Source: JBKHBT01 sp046542255
Lineage (GTDB): Bacteria > UBP14 > UBA6098 > JBKHBT01
Assembly (NCBI GenBank): GCA_046542255.1
Contig: JBKHBT010000007.1
Span: 9,588-73,587, forward strand
DNA: 64,000 nucleotides
Direction: 5' to 3'
Part shown: piece after piece, positions 17,007-25,646 of the stretch
How positions within the stretch are numbered: position 1 is the stretch's first letter
Layout of the letters: each line of letters opens with the position of its first letter
Made by a program: the position numbers and the translations under genes
The notes under the pieces: generated by a model
What the model saw: only the letters and a program-made list of their open reading frames with translations
Database searches by the model: none
What the model was told of the DNA's origin: nothing

Positions 17007-19154
17007 ATGAGAAATTATTATATTTCATGCGCTTTATTAGTAATTCTGGTCTCTTCATTATTTACTACTTCATTTGAAAAACCATACAAAGTTGATATTG
17101 TGAGCAAGATGCAGCTTCGAGCAATTATTCAAAGTGGCGCAAACATCGAAAATACAGGCAAAGATTGGGCAAAAATAAATGCCGATATAGATGCTAAAGA
17201 AGAGCTTATGTCATTAGGTTTTGAACTAACCGAGCTTGTTGATACTTCAAGAATCAATATGCTTCAAACCAAAAGGCTTCTCGATTGGGGAAGCTATCAT
17301 ACTTATGCCGAGCTTACCTCATATCTTGCAGATATCGAATACGACTATCCATCTTTAGCAACTGTTTTTTCTATTGGCGAATCGGTCGAGGGAAGAGAGC
17401 TATGGTGTATCAAAATCTCTGATAATGTATCTACCGATGAATTCGAACCAGAGATTTGCTATATCTCGACAATACATGGCGATGAACCTGTAGGAACAGA
17501 ACTGCTCCTGGCCCTCGCTGATTCCCTAACAAGAAATTATGGCGTTTGTAGCGATATTACTAGATTAGTCGATTCATGTGAAATATACCTTATACCACTT
17601 ATGAATCCTGATGGCTATGTCGCCGGAAATCGGCAGAATGCAAATGGAGTAGACCTAAATAGAAATTTCCCCGTCCCAGATGGTGGAATTGGCGATGATG
17701 GCACATATACTATTCAGACCGAAAACCAGAGAATCATAGATTTCTATGATTCAAGGTATATCAATTTTACAATCAATTTCCATACAGGTGCTCTTGTTGT
17801 CAATTATCCCTGGGACTATATTTCAGATGATAGCCCCGATCATGAACTCTATATCCAGAGAAGCCTGGATTATTCGACTCGAAATCTCCCAATGTACACT
17901 GGCTCCTTCCCACAAGGCATAACCAATGGCTATGATTGGTATGAAGTGGACGGCACCATGCAGGACTGGACATATCACAACTTTGGAGATTTACATTTAA
18001 CAGTCGAGCTTAACAATACCAAATGGCCACCAGCTTCAGAATTGGATGAGCTTTGGGAAGACAACTATGAGGCGATTCTTTTCAATATCTCAAGGTCTTT
18101 GATGGGAGTCAAAGGAATAGTTACAGACTCCATAACTACTGAACCGCTCGGAGCTTTAGTTACAATAATCGATAATGACAAGAAAGTAAGATGTGATCCT
18201 GCTGTGGGCGATTATCACAGACAGCTTCTGCCAGGAAGCTATAGCCTTCGTTTTGAATGCGATGGTTATTTTTCTAAAGATATTTCTATCGAAGTTCCGG
18301 ATACTGGGGCTTCTATTTACCATATTATGTTAGCTCCATACAATACAGATACTCTGTACTTTTGCGATTTCGAAGATGATGACGGGTCTTTGAGAACGAT
18401 ATCCAGCATATACTATCAGGACTGGCAGTGGGGTGCACCGATGTCGGGGCCGGGCGATGCTTATTCTGGTAGCAATGTCTGGGGAACGAGGCTTATGTAT
18501 GATTATCACGATTCATCGCAATCGAGATTGGCTTTGGATATCGATTTATCAGGAATCGATAATGCCATTTTGACATTTTGGCAATGGCATAGATTCCAGG
18601 ATAGCAATCTATATGGATGGCATGACGGTGGAAATGTCAAATGGCATTCGGAAGGAATTACACAGCTTTTAATCCCTGATGGTGGGTATAATGGCACTAT
18701 ATCAGAGTATAATCTACATATACCAGATGAGTTAGCTTTCGTAGGAGACAATGGTGGTTGGGAGAAAATTAGTGTGGATCTGAGTGACTATATTGGCGAG
18801 AGCGGCCAGATATTTTTCGATTTTGGTTCTTCCAGCATAAATACCGAAGCTGGATGGTTCATCGATGATCTTTTGGTAGTAACAGCCTTACCACTTGAAA
18901 TTTCCAGTGATAATAAGCCAAAACCATCGAGTATTGGGGTTAAAGCCTACCCAAATCCATTTAACTCATCAGTTTCAATCGAATTGGATGGCCAGAAAAA
19001 TGCCTGTATATATGACCTTAATGGCAAATCTATCCACCAATTTGATGAAGCGATAGGCCATATCAATTGGCAACCGGAAAGAGATTTGCCATCAGGCGCT
19101 TATATTCTGAAAGTTGAGCAAAGGGAGTCAATAATTCTGATGTATATCAAATAA
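17007..19154 (+). CDS. Secreted M14 zinc carboxypeptidase with C-terminal sorting domain
   Basis: I place the start at the ATG at 17007 because it opens a clear signal peptide (MRNYYISCALLVILVSSLF); the frame extends 81 bases further into tsaB without meaning. From this start the zinc ligands are H157 and E160 (IHGDEP) and H259 (NFHTG), with the catalytic Glu E334 (LTVELNNTKWPP), as in carboxypeptidase T/D enzymes. A transthyretin-like regulatory domain follows (~370-440), then a lectin/MAM-like β-domain (DWQWGAPMSGPGDAYSG, ~455-635). The end is a YPNPFNSSVSIEL sorting domain. It should trim peptides outside the cell. Its stop is one base from the convergent release-factor-like gene. Confidence 0.9.
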   Translation: MRNYYISCALLVILVSSLFTTSFEKPYKVDIVSKMQLRAIIQSGANIENTGKDWAKINADIDAKEELMSLGFELTELVDTSRINMLQTKRLLDWGSYHTYAELTSYLADIEYDYPSLATVFSIGESVEGRELWCIKISDNVSTDEFEPEICYISTIHGDEPVGTELLLALADSLTRNYGVCSDITRLVDSCEIYLIPLMNPDGYVAGNRQNANGVDLNRNFPVPDGGIGDDGTYTIQTENQRIIDFYDSRYINFTINFHTGALVVNYPWDYISDDSPDHELYIQRSLDYSTRNLPMYTGSFPQGITNGYDWYEVDGTMQDWTYHNFGDLHLTVELNNTKWPPASELDELWEDNYEAILFNISRSLMGVKGIVTDSITTEPLGALVTIIDNDKKVRCDPAVGDYHRQLLPGSYSLRFECDGYFSKDISIEVPDTGASIYHIMLAPYNTDTLYFCDFEDDDGSLRTISSIYYQDWQWGAPMSGPGDAYSGSNVWGTRLMYDYHDSSQSRLALDIDLSGIDNAILTFWQWHRFQDSNLYGWHDGGNVKWHSEGITQLLIPDGGYNGTISEYNLHIPDELAFVGDNGGWEKISVDLSDYIGESGQIFFDFGSSSINTEAGWFIDDLLVVTALPLEISSDNKPKPSSIGVKAYPNPFNSSVSIELDGQKNACIYDLNGKSIHQFDEAIGHINWQPERDLPSGAYILKVEQRESIILMYIK

Positions 19155-19155
19155 T

Positions 19156-20184
19156 TTAGTCGATTTTGTATCTAAGAAGAGCTGCAACGCCTTTATTATT
19201 ATCCAAAATCTTATTTTCACCTGGAATAAATTCGACATGTGCAGATATCGATTCAGCTAAAGATGTCAGCTCTTCAGATAAATTCTCATCCAGGCCTTTT
19301 TTGATAAAGAGCGTATCGACCTGTCCCATTTGAAGAGCTTTCATAGTATCGACTATGCCGGCAGAAGCAAGGCCGCCTCTATAGACTTCTTGTCGAAGAA
19401 TTGAGAGAGCTTTTTCTTCTTGCTGTCTTTCGAGTTTTTCCATTTCTGGGGTGATTTTTTTCAGAAAATCATCATCGTTGTCGCTTAGGTCCCAGGCAAT
19501 TTTGCCCATAACCTTATCTTGTAGGTGTTTCGGAAGGTATTGTTCCAATTTGGATATTATTCTATCCCTTCCGGCAAGCAAGATTCTATTAATTTTGATA
19601 TCTCTGAATATCTTATCAGCGTCTTCAGCAATATTTTTGACAAAATGTATAACCTGTTCTCGTCTTCTTCTTTGATAACGCATTTGTGACCAACCGCCCA
19701 CTTTAGTTAAATGGAGAATATCGGTTTTCATCGAGTCCAAAGATTTGAGAGTTTTACCAGCGGCTAACAAGATTCTTGCGCCCGATGCATCTGCCATTAA
19801 AACCCCTATAGGCTCATACTCATCCAGCTCTAAAGCCAGGAGCCTAATATGTGCTTCATCATCCAAAATCATTATGGATTTTTCAGGCGGTTGCATAAGT
19901 TCGATGCCTTTTATGTAATCTGAACCTAAGTCTGCGAAAAAAGCAATGCCCTGAGGCTTTTCATTCCAGATATTGTCTAAATAGTCATTCAAGAAAGATA
20001 TAGAAGTTTCTATGTAATCCTTTTGTTGATCATCGATATTTTCTGATAATTCATTAGCTTTTGTTTCTATCCACTTATCAACTTCTTCTTTTGACATATG
20101 AAGATCGATATAAACCGAAAGAATTATTCTCTCATTTTCAGCCAATAGTGATAATTCTCTAAGGATGTCTTCCGATGCTCTCAT
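19156..20184 (-). CDS. Bacterial eRF1/Vms1-like release factor (baeRF/VLRF1 family)
   Basis: A 342-aa soluble protein. The region GVLMADASGARILLAAG opens the domain that carries the GGQ-like loop in archaeo-eukaryotic release factors. The loop here reads GGWSQ (163-167) followed by MRYQRRRREQ, matching the Gly-Gly...Gln plus basic helix of the Vms1/VLRF1-type peptidyl-tRNA hydrolases. The C-terminal third (RGGLASAGIVDTMKALQMGQVDTLFI) matches the eRF1 domain-3-like fold. Expected role: cleaving nascent chains from stalled large subunits in ribosome quality control. The family is known; the activity here is inferred. It precedes a UbiA-family gene by 22 bases. Confidence 0.72.
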   Translation of the reverse strand: MRASEDILRELSLLAENERIILSVYIDLHMSKEEVDKWIETKANELSENIDDQQKDYIETSISFLNDYLDNIWNEKPQGIAFFADLGSDYIKGIELMQPPEKSIMILDDEAHIRLLALELDEYEPIGVLMADASGARILLAAGKTLKSLDSMKTDILHLTKVGGWSQMRYQRRRREQVIHFVKNIAEDADKIFRDIKINRILLAGRDRIISKLEQYLPKHLQDKVMGKIAWDLSDNDDDFLKKITPEMEKLERQQEEKALSILRQEVYRGGLASAGIVDTMKALQMGQVDTLFIKKGLDENLSEELTSLAESISAHVEFIPGENKILDNNKGVAALLRYKID

Positions 20185-20206
20185 AATAAATATCCTTTGT
20201 TTAAAA

Positions 20207-21127
20207 TTAGAATTGCTTTGTTTTTATAATGATTAATATAACCATAATAATCCATATGGTTATATTTATAAGGAACGATTTATCCTTGAAAAGAACCTTT
20301 TCCGGGTTTTCACCCTGTTGACTGTGGAAAATCAGATATAGATATCTAAAAATTCCATAGAAAACAAATGGTATAGTAAGGCCAAGTGTTCTTGTACCAA
20401 AATGTTCTATCGTTTCGGGTGAAAATACATATAGTGTATAGGCCGTCATTGTAGCGGCAGTAAGCACGATAAGGAGGCTATCGAGAAATTTCATGGAATA
20501 TTTCTTTAGTACCGGCCTTGTCGATTTACTTCTATCTATATTGGATAATTCTGCTCTTCTTTTTGCTGTAATAAGAAATAGCGCTAATAGCGAAGTGCAA
20601 ACTAGAAGCCAGGAGGATATTTCGACATTTATAACAAATGCGCCACCAACAGCCCTTAGAACAAAACCCGCTGAAACTGCCATAAGATCCCAAATGACAA
20701 TCTTTTTCAGCCATATTGTGTATAATATATGTAGTATTATATAAGCGATGATAAGAATGAAAAATTCGGTATTAAGAAAATAAGACCAAATGCCAGAGCA
20801 TATCCAAAGGCCAAAAGCCATAATGTATGCTAATGGCAAAGGCAAATTCCCAGAAGCTATAGGCCGGAATCTTTTGATGGGATGTTGTGTATCATTATTC
20901 TTATCCAAAATGTCATTAAAAAGATAAACTCCGCTGGCTGCCATACAAAAAACTATAAATGCATAGATGGTTGTGAGCAAGTAGTCTAATTGAAGAAAAT
21001 ACCCGGAAAAAACGACACCTGCAAAAACAAATGTGTTTTTAACCCATTGATGCGGCCTGAGTGATTTTATAATTGCCTTTATCATATATTGAAAAATATA
21101 AGGCATACCCCTTTTATACAAGTACAT
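20207..21127 (-). CDS. UbiA-family prenyltransferase (decaprenyl-phosphate phosphoribosyltransferase-like)
   Basis: A polytopic membrane protein of about 306 aa with eight to nine helices. KSLRPHQWVKNTFVFAG near the N-terminus and NDILDKNNDTQHPIKRFRPIASG (NDxxDxxxD plus KxxRP) match the UbiA subgroup that includes DPPR synthase. Such enzymes attach phosphoribose or another group to polyprenyl phosphate, which would suit the glycan genes nearby. The start is uncertain: ATG codons occur at 21127, 21106 and 21085, and homologues usually begin close to the last one. None has a well-spaced ribosome-binding site. Confidence 0.82.
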   Translation of the reverse strand: MYLYKRGMPYIFQYMIKAIIKSLRPHQWVKNTFVFAGVVFSGYFLQLDYLLTTIYAFIVFCMAASGVYLFNDILDKNNDTQHPIKRFRPIASGNLPLPLAYIMAFGLWICSGIWSYFLNTEFFILIIAYIILHILYTIWLKKIVIWDLMAVSAGFVLRAVGGAFVINVEISSWLLVCTSLLALFLITAKRRAELSNIDRSKSTRPVLKKYSMKFLDSLLIVLTAATMTAYTLYVFSPETIEHFGTRTLGLTIPFVFYGIFRYLYLIFHSQQGENPEKVLFKDKSFLINITIWIIMVILIIIKTKQF

Positions 21128-21211
21128 TTTTCACAGAATAGAATAATTATGTGCTAAGTTGCATATTTGGCATAAAAATGGACATTATATGGTTCTTTAT
21201 GCAAAATGGGC

Positions 21212-21241
21212 TTGACTTTATTGTTAAAAGTTATTTATTTT
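21212..21241 (+). promoter_or_regulatory. Candidate promoter of the rplU-bamA operon
   Basis: TTGACT (21212-21217), 18-base spacer, TATTTT (21236-21241), 33 bases before the rplU ATG. The same -10 and spacer occur before mfd. Confidence 0.5.
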
Positions 21242-21273
21242 CTCTCTAAATATTTTTGTTAAGAAGGAGGAAA

Positions 21274-21681
21274 ATGTTTGCAATAGTTAACATAAAAGGC
21301 GATCAAGAAAGATTAGAAATCGGTAGAAAGATTTTGGTGCCTTATATGTCAAAAAAGAATCCTGGTGATGAAATAATCCTTGAAAATGTGATGCTTTTAT
21401 CCGATGGAGATGAAGTTGAAGTAGGACAACCATATATCGAAGGTTTAAGCTTCAAAACTAAAGTCGTAGATCATGCAAGAGGCAAAAAAGTTATCGCTTT
21501 CAAGAAGAAAAGGCGAACAGGCTATAAAAGAAAAATTGGCCATGTCCAAAAATATACAGAATTAGAAATTCTCGAGATGCTAAAAGGCCAGAAGGTAGTT
21601 GCATCCAAGCCTGCTGAAGAAAACAAACCACAAAATAATAATCAGAAAGAACAAGTTGACGAGTCACCCAAGGAGGGTTGA
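21274..21681 (+). CDS. rplU: 50S ribosomal protein L21
   Basis: A 135-aa protein starting MFAIVNIKGDQERLEIG. The start at 21274 is set by AAGGAGG seven bases upstream. The KVVDHARGKKVIAFKKKRRTGYKRKIGHVQKYTEL segment is the conserved rRNA-binding end of L21. About 30 residues of Lys/Gln/Asn-rich extension follow (QKVVASKPAEENK...). L27 (rpmA), normally the next gene, is absent here; bamA follows after 7 bases. Confidence 0.95.
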   Translation: MFAIVNIKGDQERLEIGRKILVPYMSKKNPGDEIILENVMLLSDGDEVEVGQPYIEGLSFKTKVVDHARGKKVIAFKKKRRTGYKRKIGHVQKYTELEILEMLKGQKVVASKPAEENKPQNNNQKEQVDESPKEG

Positions 21682-21688
21682 TCGTCTA

Positions 21689-24061
21689 GTGAGACATTAT
21701 ATTAAATCTCTTTTACTACTGGTTGCTTGTATTTTGATCGCACAGGAGCCTGCAGCTTATTCTTTGCAGGAAGAAGGATTCATAAAGTCCATAGTTATTA
21801 ATGGAAATGAGACTACTTCCAGAGAATTAATTCTGTCCAGTACCGGTTTTTCTGTTGGAGATAAAATCACTGTTGCATCCTTGCAGCAAGGTGTCAAAAA
21901 TCTTTATAAAGTCGGCCTATTCGAGGAAGTAGTAGTCGATTTGCAAAGCCGAGATGATGGATTGATTCTAATTATTGATCTGGAAGAGCTGCCAAGAGTT
22001 GGTGAAATTCTATTCGAAGGCAATGACAAATTCAAAACCAGCGATCTCTTAGAAGAAATTAATATTTCTATAGGGCAGCCTATCAGGGAGCTGGATGTTT
22101 TTCAAGCAAAACGAAAGATGAAAGAGAAATACATCGAAGCTGGTTACAATCTTGCCGAAATTAAGCATGAGTACCTGCAAGCGAAGAATGACTCTATAGG
22201 TTCTGATAAACTCGTCTCGATCAAATTCATGATCGATGAAGGTAAAAAATCATATATCGAAGAGATTATTTTCCATGGTAATGATGCTTTCAAAGATAGC
22301 AAATTGGCCAGGCAATTCGATGAAACACATGAAAAGAAATTCATCATCAGAAAAGGCCGCTTCGACAGAAATGCTTTTGAAGAAGACATCGATTTAGTAA
22401 TCGAATTTTATAAAAATAATGGATATCCTCTTGCCCAAATTGTAAGCGATACCTTTTATCATGATAATGAAAATCCAGAGAAGATTTTAATTGAAGTAGA
22501 GATAGATGAGGGCGGGAAGTATTATTTTGGCGATAGCTATACCGCTGGTAATGTAATCTTCAGGCAGAAAAAGATTCTCGATAATCTGACTTATGTTAAG
22601 GGTGATGAGTACAGTACAGAAAAACTAGATGAGTCACTATTTATGGTAATGGAACCTTATCAGGAAGACGGCTATATTTTCTCGAGAGCAGTGCCCAAGA
22701 AATCATTCAGAAATGATTCTATCGACATTACATATGAAATATTTGAAGGACAAAAAGCTTATGTCCGCAAGGTTTTGATAGAAGGTAATGAAAAAACATT
22801 CGACAGGGTTATTCGTCGTGAACTGGCAATCAGGCCCGGCGATATTATGAAAAGAAGCCGGCTGATGCGTTCTCAAAGAAATGTTTACTATCTGAATTAC
22901 TTCGAAGAAGTAGTTCCAGATGTGGTTATTTTGGAAGATGGACAGGTTGATCTTGTATTTGAGGTTATTGAAAAAAATAGCGGAAAATTCCAGGTCGGTG
23001 CGTCTTTTAATTCGCAGGATAAACTAATGGGTACAATAGATATCGGATGGCCGAATACTTTCGGACGGGGCTGGGATACAAATTTCCAATGGGAATTTGG
23101 TAAAGAAAGGACAAATATCGTTTTGGGATTTACTGATCCATGGTTCCTGGATACGCCAACTTCTGTGGGTATAGATCTTTATAGTAAATTATGGAGATGG
23201 ACAAGCTATTATACAGAACAGAAAGTCGGTGGTTCAGTTAGACTTGGACGAAGACTTAAATTCCCTGATGATTATTTTTCGATCTACGGAAGATATTCGC
23301 TTCAGCAGATAGATTATTTCGATTTTTCCAGCAGCTACAACCCTTCTATGGCATATGACCTTAGGGTACAGGATTTCCCGAGACTGGAGTCTTCTATGCG
23401 AATGTCGATTATAAGAGATTCACGGGATTCGAGGCTTTTCGCTTCCAAAGGTAGCAAGAATTCCTATGCGATTGAAGGCGCTGGGCATTTCCTCGGCGGT
23501 GATATAGAATATCAATCTCAGGAAGTTAAATCAGATTGGTATATTCCGATATTTAAGTATCTGACCGTAGTTATTAAAGGAAGATTTCAGTTTGTAACCA
23601 ATTGGGGCGGAAGCGAAAAGGATATTCCCTATGCCGAAAGGCTGATACCTGGTGGCGTTAGCTATGATGGCCAAATACGAGGCTATGCAGACCGCTCGAT
23701 ATCACCGATCGATACTGTCTATTACTATGATTCTACCGTCACACCCGACCCAAGTGGTAATTTACCATTGGTCGATGAGTCGTCATTTTTAGAAGGCGGA
23801 AGAGCTCTTTCAATCTATACTGCCGAATTGAGAGTGCCTGTCAAGAAAGACCAATTATATTTTTCAATATTTGCAGATGCTGGAAACACATGGCTTTCAA
23901 CAGAGAAAATGAGAATCGATGATTTATATAAGTCCGCTGGATTAGGTGTAAGATTTTCATTGCCAATGATCGGAGTTATGGGACTCGATTTCGGCTATGG
24001 ATTCGATAGGCCTAATGGTGGAGATTGGGAATGGCATTTCCAAATAGGACCAGATATTTAA
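21689..24061 (+). CDS. bamA: Outer membrane protein assembly factor BamA
   Basis: Inserts β-barrel proteins into the outer membrane. I choose the GTG at 21689, preceded by AAGGAGGG, because it opens a signal peptide (RHYIKSLLLLVACILIA). The protein is then 790 aa. Five POTRA-like repeats run from ~30 to 430 (IKSIVINGNETTSRELI, IVFHGND-type openings, GQKAYVRKVLIEGNEKTFDRVI), followed by a 16-strand barrel domain containing GGxxxIRGYxDRSISP, the conserved lid/turn motif. It ends in a hydrophobic strand (WEWHFQIGPDI). First of the envelope block bamA-skp-lpxD-lpxC/fabZ. Confidence 0.95.
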   Translation: MRHYIKSLLLLVACILIAQEPAAYSLQEEGFIKSIVINGNETTSRELILSSTGFSVGDKITVASLQQGVKNLYKVGLFEEVVVDLQSRDDGLILIIDLEELPRVGEILFEGNDKFKTSDLLEEINISIGQPIRELDVFQAKRKMKEKYIEAGYNLAEIKHEYLQAKNDSIGSDKLVSIKFMIDEGKKSYIEEIIFHGNDAFKDSKLARQFDETHEKKFIIRKGRFDRNAFEEDIDLVIEFYKNNGYPLAQIVSDTFYHDNENPEKILIEVEIDEGGKYYFGDSYTAGNVIFRQKKILDNLTYVKGDEYSTEKLDESLFMVMEPYQEDGYIFSRAVPKKSFRNDSIDITYEIFEGQKAYVRKVLIEGNEKTFDRVIRRELAIRPGDIMKRSRLMRSQRNVYYLNYFEEVVPDVVILEDGQVDLVFEVIEKNSGKFQVGASFNSQDKLMGTIDIGWPNTFGRGWDTNFQWEFGKERTNIVLGFTDPWFLDTPTSVGIDLYSKLWRWTSYYTEQKVGGSVRLGRRLKFPDDYFSIYGRYSLQQIDYFDFSSSYNPSMAYDLRVQDFPRLESSMRMSIIRDSRDSRLFASKGSKNSYAIEGAGHFLGGDIEYQSQEVKSDWYIPIFKYLTVVIKGRFQFVTNWGGSEKDIPYAERLIPGGVSYDGQIRGYADRSISPIDTVYYYDSTVTPDPSGNLPLVDESSFLEGGRALSIYTAELRVPVKKDQLYFSIFADAGNTWLSTEKMRIDDLYKSAGLGVRFSLPMIGVMGLDFGYGFDRPNGGDWEWHFQIGPDI

Positions 24062-24085
24062 ACATTTTATAAAAGGAGGCTCGAA

Positions 24086-24601
24086 ATGAGACGAGTTTTA
24101 TTACTATCAATTGCCATGATTTTGGCTACAATAGCATTATCCGCCGATATCAGAATTGCGTATTATGACAGTGAGCAGATCAGGAATGACTGGTCAGAAT
24201 TTCGCGATGCACAGGGAAAATTTGACAAAGAAATGGTAGAATACGAAGCTGAAGCGGATTCAATGCAGAATGAGCTTATGGAACTTAGAGCTGATTATGA
24301 AAAGCAATCTATGATGCTATCTGATGATAAAAGAGTCGAAAAAGAGAAAATTATCATGCAGAAGCAGCAGGAATATCAGGCATTTTTGCAGCAGGTTTTC
24401 GGTGAAGGTGGCCTCGCAGAGCAAAGAAACCAAAAGCTAACTGAGCCACTTGTGGAAAAAATCAGCGTTGTATTGCAAGAAATGGCAAACACAGAAGGTT
24501 ATTCACTTATACTGGATGCTTCTGGAGCAGTTAATAATATCGCATATATCGATGAATCATTAGATATTACAGATAAAGTCGTGGAGGAACTAAAAAACTA
24601 A
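24086..24601 (+). CDS. Skp/OmpH-like periplasmic chaperone
   Basis: A 171-aa protein with a signal peptide (RRVLLLSIAMILATIALSA), then IRIAYYDSEQIRNDWSEF, the standard opening of OmpH/Skp proteins, and a long Glu/Gln/Met-rich helical hairpin (~45-130), ending in a short β region (EGYSLILDASGAVNNIAYID). Skp trimers hold unfolded outer-membrane proteins on the way to BamA, which is encoded immediately upstream. AAGGAGG precedes the ATG. lpxD follows after two bases. Confidence 0.88.
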   Translation: MRRVLLLSIAMILATIALSADIRIAYYDSEQIRNDWSEFRDAQGKFDKEMVEYEAEADSMQNELMELRADYEKQSMMLSDDKRVEKEKIIMQKQQEYQAFLQQVFGEGGLAEQRNQKLTEPLVEKISVVLQEMANTEGYSLILDASGAVNNIAYIDESLDITDKVVEELKN

Positions 24602-24603
24602 AA

Positions 24604-25617
24604 ATGTTACTTGCTGATATTGCCAAAAAATTAGACCTTAAAGTAACCGGGAATGGAAACGTAGAAATCTCCGGGGTCAATTCTATAAATAATGTCAAAA
24701 GTGATCAAATCACTTTCCTGAGATCATCAAAATATGCAAAGCATCTTGTTGATAGAAAACCTGGTGCCATTATTCTAAGAGAAAAAGACGATGTTTTTGA
24801 AAGAGATTTCCCAAAGCTCTATTCATCCGATCCGGAATTCAGCTTTCTGGAAGTAATCAAGATTTTCCATCCTCAGGTAAGGTTCGAAGACAAAATTTCC
24901 GATACAGCAATTATTTCAAAAACAGCTACAATCGGAACAGATGCCTTCATAGGTGCTTTCGTTTCAATCGGGGACGGAGCGATTATTGGTGATAATGCAT
25001 GGATAAACTCTAATGTCAGTATAGACAAAAATGTCAAAATTGGAAATGATGTAAAAATCCATTCGAATGTTACAATATACAAAGAATGCGAAATTGGCGA
25101 TGATGTTACCATCCATGCGAATTCGGTTATCGGCTCTGATGGTTTTGGGTATCTCAAAAGAGATAAGCAATACAAAATTCCGCAATTGGGTAATGTAATA
25201 ATTGGCAATGATGTTGAAATTGGCTCAAATGTCTCTATCGACAGGGCAACCTTTGGTTCAACAATTATCGAGGATAATGTCAAGATTGATAATTTAGTCC
25301 AAATCGCTCATAATTGTAAAGTCGGTGAGTCCACAGCAATTAGTGCTCAGGTTGGACTTTCCGGGCATACAGTAATTGGCAAAGATTGTCTTATAGGCGG
25401 ACAAGTTGGCTTTGCCGGCCATCTAAAAATCGGCGATGAATCCATAATCTATGCCCAATCAGGCATTGCAAAGTCATTTCCACCCAGGTCGACTGTCTTC
25501 GGCACTCCGGGAAAGAATTTCAAACAGTATAAGGCCGAGATGATGGCGATAGCAAGGCTTCCGCGCTATATTGAAAGAATAAAGGAAATCGACAAGAAAA
25601 TCAAAGATTTAGAATAG
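24604..25617 (+). CDS. lpxD: UDP-3-O-acylglucosamine N-acyltransferase
   Basis: The third step of lipid A synthesis, transferring a 3-hydroxyacyl chain to the amino group of UDP-3-O-acyl-GlcN. The 337-aa length is typical. There is an N-terminal uridine-binding domain (GVNSINNVKSDQITFLRSSKYA). A left-handed β-helix of hexapeptide repeats follows from ~105 to 300 (IGTDAFIGAFVSIGDGAIIGDNAWI). The catalytic His lies in LVQIAHNCKVGESTAISAQVGLSG. It sits between skp and lpxC-fabZ, as in Bacteroidota-like orders. Confidence 0.95.
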   Translation: MLLADIAKKLDLKVTGNGNVEISGVNSINNVKSDQITFLRSSKYAKHLVDRKPGAIILREKDDVFERDFPKLYSSDPEFSFLEVIKIFHPQVRFEDKISDTAIISKTATIGTDAFIGAFVSIGDGAIIGDNAWINSNVSIDKNVKIGNDVKIHSNVTIYKECEIGDDVTIHANSVIGSDGFGYLKRDKQYKIPQLGNVIIGNDVEIGSNVSIDRATFGSTIIEDNVKIDNLVQIAHNCKVGESTAISAQVGLSGHTVIGKDCLIGGQVGFAGHLKIGDESIIYAQSGIAKSFPPRSTVFGTPGKNFKQYKAEMMAIARLPRYIERIKEIDKKIKDLE

Positions 25618-25646
25618 ATTTCATAGCAGAATGTAAAGAAGGTTCT

